A stretch of 64,000 nt of DNA from Agathobaculum ammoniilyticum (GTDB taxonomy: Bacteria; Bacillota; Clostridia; Oscillospirales; Butyricicoccaceae): positions 310,001 to 374,000 of the forward strand of contig NZ_JAOQJE010000001.1 in the NCBI RefSeq assembly GCF_025567315.1. The letters are read 5' to 3'. This document shows, in pieces, positions 1 through 8,102 of the stretch. Made by a program: the position numbers and the translations under genes. Under the pieces are notes generated by a model. It was not told the DNA's origin. It did no database searches and worked only from the letters and a program-made list of their open reading frames with translations. Position 1 is the first letter of the stretch, and the number at the start of each line of letters is the position of its first letter.

Positions 1-252
1 AGCCGGCCGCCCCACGCGTTTCAAATCCGCGATATTCAGCGACAGTCCAGCCCTTGTCAGGATGATGATCAGCGCGAGCTGCCGCAGGTCGGCGCTGATT
101 CCCAGTAGCGCAGGGTCTAATAGGTTGAGTACACAGGGGCCGAGCAGGATGCCTGTAACCAGCATACCGAGCAGGCTTGGCAGGCCGATCCGGCTAAACA
201 CCCATCCGAGCAGCATCCCTAACAGGAACACATACGCCAAACTTGTTAACAT
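1..252 (-). CDS. Cation:proton antiporter, N-terminal part (cut by window edge)
   Basis: The first 84 codons are present; the rest lies beyond the left edge. The protein opens with a hydrophobic helix (LTSLAYVFLLGMLLGWVFS), then RIGLPSLLGMLVTGILLGP and LRQLALIIILTRAGLSL. This order (helix, IGLP..LG.L..G...GP, then R..GL.L) is typical of the N-terminus of CPA-type sodium/proton antiporters, which exchange cytoplasmic cations for protons across the membrane. The start ATG at 252 has a GGAGGG site 7-8 bases upstream. A hairpin terminator separates it from the lipid kinase gene, so it probably has its own promoter. The ion and subfamily cannot be told from this fragment. Confidence 0.75.
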   Translation of the reverse strand, partial: MLTSLAYVFLLGMLLGWVFSRIGLPSLLGMLVTGILLGPCVLNLLDPALLGISADLRQLALIIILTRAGLSLNIADLKRVGRPA

Positions 253-282
253 TAACTTTTCCCTCCATTTTTGGCGGAGCAT

Positions 283-334
283 AAAAAAAGCTGATGCCCC
301 GCACGTTTTTTCGTGCAGAAGTCATCAGCTTTTT
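283..334 (-). terminator. Intrinsic terminator after the lipid kinase gene
   Basis: A nested hairpin: outer arms GCTGATG/CATCAGC, inner arms TGCACG/CGTGC. Runs of A and T flank it on both sides, so it could stop transcription in either direction. On the minus strand the T run directly follows the stem. Confidence 0.75.
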
Positions 335-390
335 CAAGCGGTTCAGGCAGTATGCGCCAAGGGAGAACTTCATTCCCTTTTGTTATTATA

Positions 391-1308
391 TCAGGCTTCC
401 TCTGCGTTTTCAAGATTTTTTGTATCGCCGGCGATAAATGTGATCGCCCGACTGAAGTTTGTAATGTCCGCGTGCTTTACCGCACCGCCAAACTCCCCGT
501 CCAGCGTCCACAGGACATCGTTCTTCGCATCAAACGTGATCTGCGACGTCCGGAAATACACAAAGCGGCTGGAGTCCACATTTCCCGTCAGCAGGTCATT
601 GGCAAGCCACTGAAGCTCCATGGGGTTTTCTACCGGATAGACCAAAAGCACCTCATACAAGCCATCGTCCAGCGCCACATCATCCGTTGAAATTGTTTTG
701 AAGCCCCCGACGGAGACGGTATTGGACACCATGCCGAAAATAAAATCGTCCTCTACCGTCATTTCCGCGCTGTTCACACACATATGGTGTTCCCTGATGC
801 TGGTCAGTGATTTGACACCTTCTATGATATACGCTGCGCGGCCAAAGACGTTTTTAGTCTGCTGCGGCGTTGCGTAGGATACCTCAGTAAACACGCCGAA
901 CGCCGCGATATAGTTGAAATACCGTTCGTTGAACATCCCGATATCGAGCGCTTGCAAATTGTCGCTGGCTGCGACAGCCGCCGCCTCCACCGGAGATTTG
1001 GGTATGCCCAGACTGAGTGCAAAATCGTTTGTCGTACCCGCAGGGATATAACCAAGCGGCGGGCGGGTCTGCGCTTCCATCAGGCCGGTGACCACTTCGT
1101 TGAGCGTTCCATCCCCGCCCGCACAGACAATGCGGTCAAACTCCGCCGCCCTTTCCCGCGCAACGCGGGTTGCATCTTTCGTCCCCTGCGTGGCATAGAG
1201 GGTAACGTCATAGCCCGCTTTCTGGAACGTACTCACGCAATCGACGACCTTGCCAGCGATCGCGCCGCGTCCCGCATGCGGGTTGACGATCCAAAGCAGC
1301 TTTTTCAT
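391..1308 (-). CDS. Diacylglycerol kinase-type lipid kinase (DgkB/YegS family)
   Basis: A 305-residue soluble lipid kinase. The family phosphorylates diacylglycerol or related lipids with ATP, recycling lipid from membrane and teichoic acid turnover at the inner face of the membrane. The N-terminus has the family signature IVNPHAGRG (residues 7-15). The nucleotide-binding GGDGT motif is at 64-68, followed by LNEVV and GYIPAGTTNDFA. Length is normal for the family. The gene lies 23 bases after htpG on the same strand and is probably co-transcribed with it. The ATG at 1308 is preceded by GAGGAGAGGG. The exact lipid substrate cannot be assigned. Confidence 0.88.
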   Translation of the reverse strand: MKKLLWIVNPHAGRGAIAGKVVDCVSTFQKAGYDVTLYATQGTKDATRVARERAAEFDRIVCAGGDGTLNEVVTGLMEAQTRPPLGYIPAGTTNDFALSLGIPKSPVEAAAVAASDNLQALDIGMFNERYFNYIAAFGVFTEVSYATPQQTKNVFGRAAYIIEGVKSLTSIREHHMCVNSAEMTVEDDFIFGMVSNTVSVGGFKTISTDDVALDDGLYEVLLVYPVENPMELQWLANDLLTGNVDSSRFVYFRTSQITFDAKNDVLWTLDGEFGGAVKHADITNFSRAITFIAGDTKNLENAEEA

Positions 1309-1331
1309 CCAGGCATACCCTCTCCTCTAAT

Positions 1332-3239
1332 TTATGAAATTAAACCGCACACCGCGTTGGCATAGGACACCGGATCATCAACCGGCAGGCCCTCGATCAG
1401 AAGCGCCTGCGTATAGAGTATTTCCGCGTAGACCGCAACTTTATCCGAGTTTTGCTGCTGCAGCTCGCAAAGCTTTTTGAAAACCGGATGCTCCGCGTTC
1501 AGCTCCAAAATGCGCTCCGCGTGTACGCGCTGGCTATCGTCGAGCGCCTGCTGGTTGAGTACCTTTTCCATCTCCAAGGTCACAGGCCCTTCCGCGCGCA
1601 GGCAGCACGGATGACTTTTCAGGCGGCCGGTTAATTCCACTTTCTTTACCTTACCCTCCAGTGCTGTTCCCAACGCAGCCAAAAGCGTCTCATTCTCCTC
1701 GGTCAGCTTTTTGATTTCCGCCTTTTCATCTTCGCTCTCCAGTCCGAGATCCGCGTCAGCGATCGACTTGAATTCTTTCTCCTGATAGCTTGCCAGCATT
1801 TTTATGCAGAACTCATCGATGTTATCATCCAGGCACAGAACCTCATAGCCCTTGTCGCGCAGCGTCTCCATCGCCGGCAGCAGTTTGATCTTATCGATCG
1901 TTTCCCCGCAGGCATAGTAGATATATTTCTGTTCCTCTTTCATGCGGGAAACATATTCCTCCAACGTGACCAGCTTATCTTCGGTGGAGGAATGGTAAAT
2001 CAGAAGATCCTGCAGTAAGTCCTTATGCGCGCCGTAGTCCACATATGCACCATATTTAATCTGGCGTCCAAATGCCTTCCAGAACTTTTCATATTCCTCG
2101 CGTTGGTCTTTCTGCATTTTGAGCAGCTCGCTCTTGATTTTCTTCTCAATGCTCTGCGCAATCGCTTTCAGGTGACGGTCGTGCTGCAGCATCTCACGGG
2201 AAATATTGAGCGAAAGATCCGCTGTATCCACCATACCGCGCACAAAGCTGAAATGGTCGGGCAGCAGGTCGGCGCACTTATCCATGATCAGAACGCCATT
2301 GGAATAAAGCTGCAGCCCTTTCTCATAGTCCTTGGTATAGTAATCCATCGGCGCGTGCGCAGGGATGAACAGCATCGCCGTATAGGTCACCGCTCCCTCC
2401 ACGCTGGAATGGATATGGCAGAGCGGGGGCTGGTAATCGTAAAATTTGGAAGTATAAAACGAATTGTATTCCTCCTCCGTCAAATCCTTTTTGGACTTTT
2501 TCCAAATCGGGACCATGGAGTTAAGGGTTGTGTTTTCCGTGTATTCCTCCCATTCCGGCTGGTAATCCTCCCCTGCATCCGCCGGCTTTTCCTTCATACG
2601 GGAGCGTATCATGTCCATCTTGATCGGATACCGAATATAATCCGAATACTTCTTTACCAATGCTTGTATCCTGTATGGTTCCAGGAATTCGTCATAGGTT
2701 TCGTTTTCCGTATTTTCCTTGATTGTAAGCGTAATACGGGTGCCGTTTTCCTCTTTTTCACACGGCGTTACGGTATAGCCAGCCGTGCCGTCGGATTCCC
2801 AACGGTTTGCCTGGTCGCTGCCGATCGCACGGGATACAACCTCAACATGGCTTGCGACCATAAATGCCGCATAGAAGCCAACGCCGAACTGGCCGATAAT
2901 ATCAATATCCGCCTGATCCTGGTTCTCTTTCTTAAAAGCAAGCGAGCCGGAACGGGCGATCGTACCCAGGTTGCTTTCCAGCTCCTCCGCTGTCATGCCG
3001 CAACCGTGGTCTTCAATCACAAAGCGACGGTTTTCCTTGTCAAGCGTCAGCTCGATCGGTAAGCTGTCGCGCGTGATGCCGGTCTTGCCATCTTTCATTG
3101 CGTTATAGTAAAGCTTATCCGTTGCATCCGAAGCGTTGGAAATCAGCTCCCGCAGGAAAATTTCTTTATGTGTATAAATCGAATTGATCATTAAGTCCAA
3201 CAGGCGCTTGGACTCCGCCTTAAATTGTTTCTTTGCCAT
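1332..3239 (-). CDS. htpG: Hsp90 chaperone HtpG
   Basis: A 635-residue ATP-dependent cytosolic chaperone of the Hsp90 family. The N-terminal GHKL ATPase is intact: RELISNASDATDK (residues 30-42), EDHGCGM, the lid region GQFGVGFYAAFMVA, and GTRITL. Middle and C-terminal dimerisation domains follow, giving full family length. The start ATG at 3239 has only a weak upstream site (AGAGGTG), about 9 bases away. The upstream region holds a good promoter (3304-3332) and a CIRCE operator (3270-3296), so expression is probably repressed by HrcA and induced by heat. The lipid kinase gene follows closely. Confidence 0.97.
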   Translation of the reverse strand: MAKKQFKAESKRLLDLMINSIYTHKEIFLRELISNASDATDKLYYNAMKDGKTGITRDSLPIELTLDKENRRFVIEDHGCGMTAEELESNLGTIARSGSLAFKKENQDQADIDIIGQFGVGFYAAFMVASHVEVVSRAIGSDQANRWESDGTAGYTVTPCEKEENGTRITLTIKENTENETYDEFLEPYRIQALVKKYSDYIRYPIKMDMIRSRMKEKPADAGEDYQPEWEEYTENTTLNSMVPIWKKSKKDLTEEEYNSFYTSKFYDYQPPLCHIHSSVEGAVTYTAMLFIPAHAPMDYYTKDYEKGLQLYSNGVLIMDKCADLLPDHFSFVRGMVDTADLSLNISREMLQHDRHLKAIAQSIEKKIKSELLKMQKDQREEYEKFWKAFGRQIKYGAYVDYGAHKDLLQDLLIYHSSTEDKLVTLEEYVSRMKEEQKYIYYACGETIDKIKLLPAMETLRDKGYEVLCLDDNIDEFCIKMLASYQEKEFKSIADADLGLESEDEKAEIKKLTEENETLLAALGTALEGKVKKVELTGRLKSHPCCLRAEGPVTLEMEKVLNQQALDDSQRVHAERILELNAEHPVFKKLCELQQQNSDKVAVYAEILYTQALLIEGLPVDDPVSYANAVCGLIS

Positions 3240-3269
3240 GATCGATGCACCTCTATTGATGAAATGATG

Positions 3270-3296
3270 TTAGCACTCTAACACTTCGAGTGCCAA
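3270..3296 (-). promoter_or_regulatory. CIRCE operator (HrcA site) in front of htpG
   Basis: On the plus strand the element reads TTAGCACTC, nine bases, GAGTGCCAA. This matches the CIRCE consensus TTAGCACTC-N9-GAGTGCTAA with one mismatch. It sits just downstream of the predicted -10 box, over the likely transcription start, where HrcA would block initiation. Confidence 0.93.
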
Positions 3297-3303
3297 CACT
3301 GTA

Positions 3304-3332
3304 ATGATAATACCATGGAAAGGAAAAATCAA
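3304..3332 (-). promoter_or_regulatory. Sigma-A-type promoter of htpG
   Basis: On the minus strand TTGATT (3332-3327) and TATCAT (3309-3304) are separated by 17 bases. The predicted start falls at about 3297, at the edge of the CIRCE element. Confidence 0.7.
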
Positions 3333-3390
3333 GCCCTCCCTCCAAAATTCATTTTTTATTCAAAAAGAAATGGAAGTCGCATTGCAACAA

Positions 3391-3430
3391 AATAAAAAGG
3401 GCCACATCATAGCGATATGCCCCCTTTCTG
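3391..3430 (-). terminator. Probable terminator of the mscS-like gene
   Basis: On the minus strand AAAGGG and CCCTTT arms enclose a CATA/TATG inner stem, followed by TTTTTATTTT. The stem is imperfect. Confidence 0.55.
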
Positions 3431-3459
3431 CTATTTTGCTGCTTGTACTGCGTGAATTT

Positions 3460-4338
3460 TTACGGACTGCCTTTTCCTTTCTGCACGACGACCACATGAG
3501 GATAGGCGATTTCGATTCCTTCCTGCTCGTAGATTTTCTTGATATTTTCCTGCACCGTGCATTTCAGACTGAACGCAGTACCGTTGTCCTTGGCCCAAAG
3601 CGACGCGCGCAGCGTGACTGCGGATTCCGCCAGCGTCAAAACGACCACCTGTACCAGCGACACGCCGGCCGCAACCTGTTCGGGCGTACGCACATCAAGG
3701 AAGTCCGGCTGGCGGGCGATCTCCTGCGCGAGCAGCTCCTTTGCGCGGGCGATATCGGATTCATAGGTTACACCGATTTCGAGGAATGCGCAGACGCGGC
3801 TGTCGCCATAGTCCGCATTTTCGATAATCGAATTGTTCATCACGCTGTTCGGCACGATCACGCGCTTGTTTTCGTAGGTGCGGATAGCGGTGTGGTGCAG
3901 GGTGATCTCCTCGACCACACCGGAAATGTCGTTATCCACACAGCGCACCACGTCTCCAATCACAAACGGTTTGAACGCCAGAATCATCATCCCGCTGACT
4001 ATGCTGCCCAGCGCCTCCTGCGATGCCAGACCGCCGACCACCGCGAGCACGCCGCCCGCGGCCATCAGCTTGTTCATACCCGCGCTGAGCGCCGGTATGT
4101 TGGAAACGATCACCGCAAAACCTGTGAAATATAAGGCTGCGATCGCAAGATACCGGCAGAACGCCAATATCGTCGCGTTGCCGCTGCTGACCTGCTTCTG
4201 CCGGTCGATCAGCCGGAGCATAATCCGGTTAACCACCCGCACGCAGACCAGCGTCACAATACTTGTGGCCGCGATAAACAGTGCGGTCAGCGCGATGCTG
4301 GGCAAGCCGTTCTCTATCAAGTTTTCCTGCCAGCTCAC
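3460..4338 (-). CDS. MscS-family small-conductance mechanosensitive channel
   Basis: A 292-residue membrane protein. Three hydrophobic segments fill the first ~130 residues. The third contains the glycine/alanine-rich pore helix (AGGVLAVVGGLASQEALGSIVSGM), followed by the beta domain start FKPFVIGDVV. The cytoplasmic domain continues through VPNSVM and a C-terminal alpha/beta part. MscS channels open on membrane stretch and release solutes during osmotic downshift. The start is a GTG at 4338 with GGAGGGATG upstream. It follows proS by 27 bases and probably shares its transcript. Confidence 0.9.
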   Translation of the reverse strand: MSWQENLIENGLPSIALTALFIAATSIVTLVCVRVVNRIMLRLIDRQKQVSSGNATILAFCRYLAIAALYFTGFAVIVSNIPALSAGMNKLMAAGGVLAVVGGLASQEALGSIVSGMMILAFKPFVIGDVVRCVDNDISGVVEEITLHHTAIRTYENKRVIVPNSVMNNSIIENADYGDSRVCAFLEIGVTYESDIARAKELLAQEIARQPDFLDVRTPEQVAAGVSLVQVVVLTLAESAVTLRASLWAKDNGTAFSLKCTVQENIKKIYEQEGIEIAYPHVVVVQKGKGSP

Positions 4339-4365
4339 CCAAGCATCCCTCCTTCCACCGAATCT

Positions 4366-5805
4366 TTAGTACGCAATACCCCAAACGACCATTTTATGCG
4401 CCGGTTTCCCGCATACCGGACATACGTCCGCGATATGCTCCTGCTCGAACGGCATGCAGCGGCTCGGCATACCGGTTTCCTCCTTGATCTTTTCCTCGCA
4501 GGCTAGGTCGCCGCACCACATGGATTTGATAAAGCCCGTATGCTCGGTGAGGATCGACTTCATCTCGTCAAGCGTCTTCGCGGTATAGGTGTGCTCCTCA
4601 CGGTTTTTCAGCGCCTTCTGGAACAGGGCATCCTGAATTTCCTGCAGCAGCGCCGGAATTTTTTCCGTCAGCTTTTCAAATTTCACAACGGTCTTTTCAC
4701 GGTTGTCACGGCGTACCAAAACACACTGCCCGTTTGCGATATCGCGCGGTCCGACCTCCAGCCGGAGCGGCACGCCCTTCATCTCGTACTCGGCGAACTT
4801 CCAACCGGGGCTGTTTTCGGACAGGTCGATCTTTGCGCGCACACCAGCTGCTTTTACCATTTCATAAATCTCCTGCGCCTTTTCGGTCACGCCCGGCTTA
4901 TGGCTTGCCACCGGAATGACAACAAGCTGTGTCGGCGCAATACGGGGCGGCAGTACGAGACCTTCGTTGTCGCCATGTGTCATAATAATCGCGCCGATCA
5001 TGCGCGTAGACATGCCCCATGAGGTCTGGTACATATATTGGAGTGTATTGTTCTTATCCGTGTACTGCATTCCGAACGCGCGCGCAAATCCGTCGCCGAA
5101 GTAGTGCGAGGTGCCGGACTGCAGCGCCTTGCAGTCATGCATCATGGCCTCGATGGTGTAGGTTTTCTCTGCGCCCGCAAAGCGTTCCTTTTCAGTTTTC
5201 TCCCCCTTGATGACCGGAATAGCGAGCCATTCCTCCGCAAACCTGGCGTAAATATTCAGCATACGGAGGGTCTCCTCCATCGCTTCTTCCGCCGTTGCAT
5301 GGACAGTATGCCCTTCCTGCCACCAGAATTCCCGGCTGCGCAGGAACGGACGGGTGGTTTTTTCCCACCGGACCACGCTGCACCACTGGTTATACAGCTT
5401 TGGCAGGTCGCGCCAGGAGCGAACGATTTTCGCGTAATGCTCGCAGAACAGCGTTTCCGACGTCGGACGGACGCAAAGACGCTCTTCCAGCTTTTCCGAG
5501 CCGCCATGCGTGACCCAAGCCACCTCGGGCGCAAAGCCTTCAACATGGTCTTTTTCCTTCTGCAGCAGGCTTTCCGGTATAAAAATCGGCATCGCGACAT
5601 TTTCATGTCCGGTCTCTTTGAACATACCGTCCAGCGCCTGCTGGATGTTTTCCCACAGCGCCTGCGCGTACGGGCGCATAATAACGCAGCCCTTGACCGA
5701 GGAATAGTCGATCATCTCCGCTTTTTTCACGATATCGGTGTACCACTGCGCAAAATCCACATCCATGGATGTGATCTCGCTGACCAGCTTCTTCTGTTCT
5801 GCCAT
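4366..5805 (-). CDS. proS: Prolyl-tRNA synthetase, short archaeal/eukaryote-like type
   Basis: A 479-residue class II synthetase that charges tRNA-Pro with proline. It lacks the YbaK-like editing insertion of the long bacterial enzyme. It has the C-terminal zinc-binding extension of ProS type 3, with cysteines in CGDLACEEK and CPVCGKP, and ends in tyrosine. Catalytic motifs are visible: RPTSETLF, then NQWCSVVRWEKTTRPFLRSR (motif 2), and LPPRIAPTQLV near motif 3. The ATG at 5805 is the natural family start. No T-box was found upstream, unlike thrS in the same window. Confidence 0.95.
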   Translation of the reverse strand: MAEQKKLVSEITSMDVDFAQWYTDIVKKAEMIDYSSVKGCVIMRPYAQALWENIQQALDGMFKETGHENVAMPIFIPESLLQKEKDHVEGFAPEVAWVTHGGSEKLEERLCVRPTSETLFCEHYAKIVRSWRDLPKLYNQWCSVVRWEKTTRPFLRSREFWWQEGHTVHATAEEAMEETLRMLNIYARFAEEWLAIPVIKGEKTEKERFAGAEKTYTIEAMMHDCKALQSGTSHYFGDGFARAFGMQYTDKNNTLQYMYQTSWGMSTRMIGAIIMTHGDNEGLVLPPRIAPTQLVVIPVASHKPGVTEKAQEIYEMVKAAGVRAKIDLSENSPGWKFAEYEMKGVPLRLEVGPRDIANGQCVLVRRDNREKTVVKFEKLTEKIPALLQEIQDALFQKALKNREEHTYTAKTLDEMKSILTEHTGFIKSMWCGDLACEEKIKEETGMPSRCMPFEQEHIADVCPVCGKPAHKMVVWGIAY

Positions 5806-5886
5806 AATTGTATTCCCTCACCTTTTCCAAATAGATTTCATAAAATAACAATAGATTCTTATGTATCAAACAAAGGGGTAATCACT

Positions 5887-6189
5887 ATGAACCTTTCTCA
5901 GTCCTTTTATGTCAAGCCTGCGGCTCATGAGGTCGTCGATACCACAGTATCCCTATATCTGGATCAGCGTCCCGCGGTTGTCGGGACAGTAGTGGATCAG
6001 AACGGGAAACCGGTTGAGGAAGCGCTTGTAACCTTTTACCGCGCAGACGCGCCCGCCACGCCTGTGAGCGCACTGTATACCGACGAGCTCGGCCGCTTCA
6101 CCTTCGGCCCGCTGGAAGCCGGCCAGCTTTACCACGTGAAAGTTTTCAAGCGTTCCGACGCGATCCGCGCTCTGGAACAGGGGAACTAA
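5887..6189 (+). CDS. Small carboxypeptidase-regulatory-like (beta-sandwich) protein
   Basis: A 100-residue protein without a signal peptide. The core VVGTVVDQNGKPVEEALVTFYR...SALYTDELGRFTFGPLEAGQLYHVKVFK is the pattern of a carboxypeptidase regulatory-like (transthyretin-like) fold: G.V.D..G.P...A.V followed by T...G.F.F..L..G..Y.V. Such domains usually decorate larger secreted proteins; here one stands alone and appears cytoplasmic. AAAGGGG lies 8 bases before the ATG. It is divergent from proS and convergent with the SLH gene. Its function is not known. Confidence 0.65.
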   Translation: MNLSQSFYVKPAAHEVVDTTVSLYLDQRPAVVGTVVDQNGKPVEEALVTFYRADAPATPVSALYTDELGRFTFGPLEAGQLYHVKVFKRSDAIRALEQGN

Positions 6190-6262
6190 GCCCTACCGCC
6201 GCCCCCCAAGAAGCGTATCGCGTACAAAAAACTTTTTCATCCTTTACCCCCGATGCGCCAGA

Positions 6263-8080
6263 CTATGAGTTGACCCCGACGCCGAGCGCGTCCAGCCGTG
6301 CCTGCTCGACCGCGCATTCCTCTTCCGTATAGCCGGAAAATCCCATGCCCGGCGTGTTGACCAGCGCGCGCAGCCGGCCGTTCTCAATCGCATATTCGTA
6401 GGAGTGGTAATCCGCCATCCCCATCACATAGGTGTACTGTACACGCACCACACCCGCCTCCGCACAGGTGATCCGGTCAAAGGTCAGTCCATGCGCGGGC
6501 TGGTTCGCCAGCAGCACGGTTTCCGTACCGTCCGCCGCAATGCGTATCGCTTCGGTACCCGCCAGCGTAAAAACACCTGCACCATAATACCCTGGGCGTT
6601 CGTCTGCCGGCGAGGCCAACAGCACATAGCTGCCGTCTGCGGGGTCGATCTCACAGTCATATACCGGCTTGTCTGTGATCTGCAGCAGCTTGCCATCCTC
6701 TGCCCGATACAGCCCCGCCGTACCCCAGGCGCAGGAGCCGTTATCTGACAAGAGCTTCGGCGCATTCTCGCCCTGCCAGTAAGCCAATTCTTCCTCTGTC
6801 CTCTGTGCCGCATCTTTCGGCAGGGGATATAGGTTTTCTACCGTGTAGCTTCCGGCCGGCTCACCGTCCCAGCTCCAGCCCGAGATCACCGTGTGTTCGG
6901 CCGTGATATTTTCCGTCAGCAGCAGGCCGCTGCTCAGGACAACGGACAGCCGATCCCCTGCTGCAAGCGGCAAGGCGCTGGCGCCGTTTTCGTCCAAACG
7001 GTAGAATTTATGCTCACCGGCCTGGAACACACAGCCATCATCCCCCTGCAGGCAGGACAGCAATGCGTCGCTCCCTTCTTCCTTTGTCAGAGAAAGCACC
7101 GCTTCAGTCTCCGCGCCGCGGACCGCATAGACCGTATCCCCCTCCGGCTCGCGGAACAGGAGGTAGTCTGTCTCTCCCGCGTATCCCATGATTTTCGCCG
7201 TGCTGCCCTCCGGACCGCGCAGCAGCTCTTCCGCTTCCAGCGTCTCCTCATCGAGACGGAAGCATACATAGTTCTGCCCTTCCGACGCTTTCTCGCCATA
7301 CAGTTGATTCAAGGAGGATTCGTAATAATAAATTACATCGATTTCAGCATCCGCACAACGCACCACCGGCACGCCCGCAATCACACAGGACAGGCGGTAA
7401 TCCATATCATTGAATCCGTGTAATGTATCCTGCATGTATGCGCGCGGCAAAACGTCCCACGCCGCCTTCTTGAACTGCTCCAAGGAGAATACGCTGCGGT
7501 CGATCAGCTTCTGCGCGACTGTAATGCCGTTTGTGTCCTCGCATTTGAGATAGTATTCTCCCAGCAGGCGTGCGGACAACGATACCGCGTCCCCGCGGAC
7601 AAACCCCGCCCTGTCGCAGTTGCCCTCCTCATCTATGCCGTAAAGCCCCAGAAAGTCATAGTTTTCCTCATCCGTTGAGGCGCGCGCAAGAAATGTGCAG
7701 TACTGCCCATAGGTCACGCTTTCCTCCGCTCCGTATCTGGTTGCGGATACGCCGCGCGTCAGACCGCTTTGATACAGCCAGGCAATATAGGGGGCCGCCC
7801 ATTCGGGTACATCGGTAAAGGGGTGCGTCCACGCTCCTTCCAGCGCGGTCTGCTCTGCGCCGAGGAAGCGCGTCAGCATCACAGCCGCCTCTGCGCGCGT
7901 CATGGGCTGTTCCAGCTCAAACCCCTTTTCCGTCCCTCGAAACAGGCCGAGGTCGTACAGCATCTGCGCCTGCGCTTCCGTGTCGCCCGGATAGGCGTTG
8001 TCGATCGTGCCGACGTTTGCCGCCCCTGCGGCAAACGTCATCAACAATACTGCAAAACAAGTGGCAGCCAGCTTTTTCAT
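6263..8080 (-). CDS. Secreted SLH-domain protein of unknown function
   Basis: A 605-residue protein with an N-terminal signal peptide (MKKLAATCFAVLLMTFAAGA). Two S-layer-homology-like repeats follow within residues ~25-145, with motifs such as GLFRGTEKGFELEQPMTRAEAAVMLTR (given here as pieces: GLFRGTEKGF and MTRAEAAVMLTR) and FTDVPEWAAPYIAWLYQSGL. SLH repeats bind pyruvylated secondary cell-wall polymer and anchor proteins to the surface. The remaining ~450 residues look like a beta-rich, possibly propeller-like domain; no enzyme motif was recognised. The gene starts 22 bases after thrS ends. Confidence 0.8.
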   Translation of the reverse strand: MKKLAATCFAVLLMTFAAGAANVGTIDNAYPGDTEAQAQMLYDLGLFRGTEKGFELEQPMTRAEAAVMLTRFLGAEQTALEGAWTHPFTDVPEWAAPYIAWLYQSGLTRGVSATRYGAEESVTYGQYCTFLARASTDEENYDFLGLYGIDEEGNCDRAGFVRGDAVSLSARLLGEYYLKCEDTNGITVAQKLIDRSVFSLEQFKKAAWDVLPRAYMQDTLHGFNDMDYRLSCVIAGVPVVRCADAEIDVIYYYESSLNQLYGEKASEGQNYVCFRLDEETLEAEELLRGPEGSTAKIMGYAGETDYLLFREPEGDTVYAVRGAETEAVLSLTKEEGSDALLSCLQGDDGCVFQAGEHKFYRLDENGASALPLAAGDRLSVVLSSGLLLTENITAEHTVISGWSWDGEPAGSYTVENLYPLPKDAAQRTEEELAYWQGENAPKLLSDNGSCAWGTAGLYRAEDGKLLQITDKPVYDCEIDPADGSYVLLASPADERPGYYGAGVFTLAGTEAIRIAADGTETVLLANQPAHGLTFDRITCAEAGVVRVQYTYVMGMADYHSYEYAIENGRLRALVNTPGMGFSGYTEEECAVEQARLDALGVGVNS

Positions 8081-8102
8081 AGCCCTATCCCCTTTCAGTG
8101 GA

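Noticed and set aside
5806..5886. T-box leader for proS
   Set aside because: The divergent spacer is only 81 bases and has no T-box or terminator stem.
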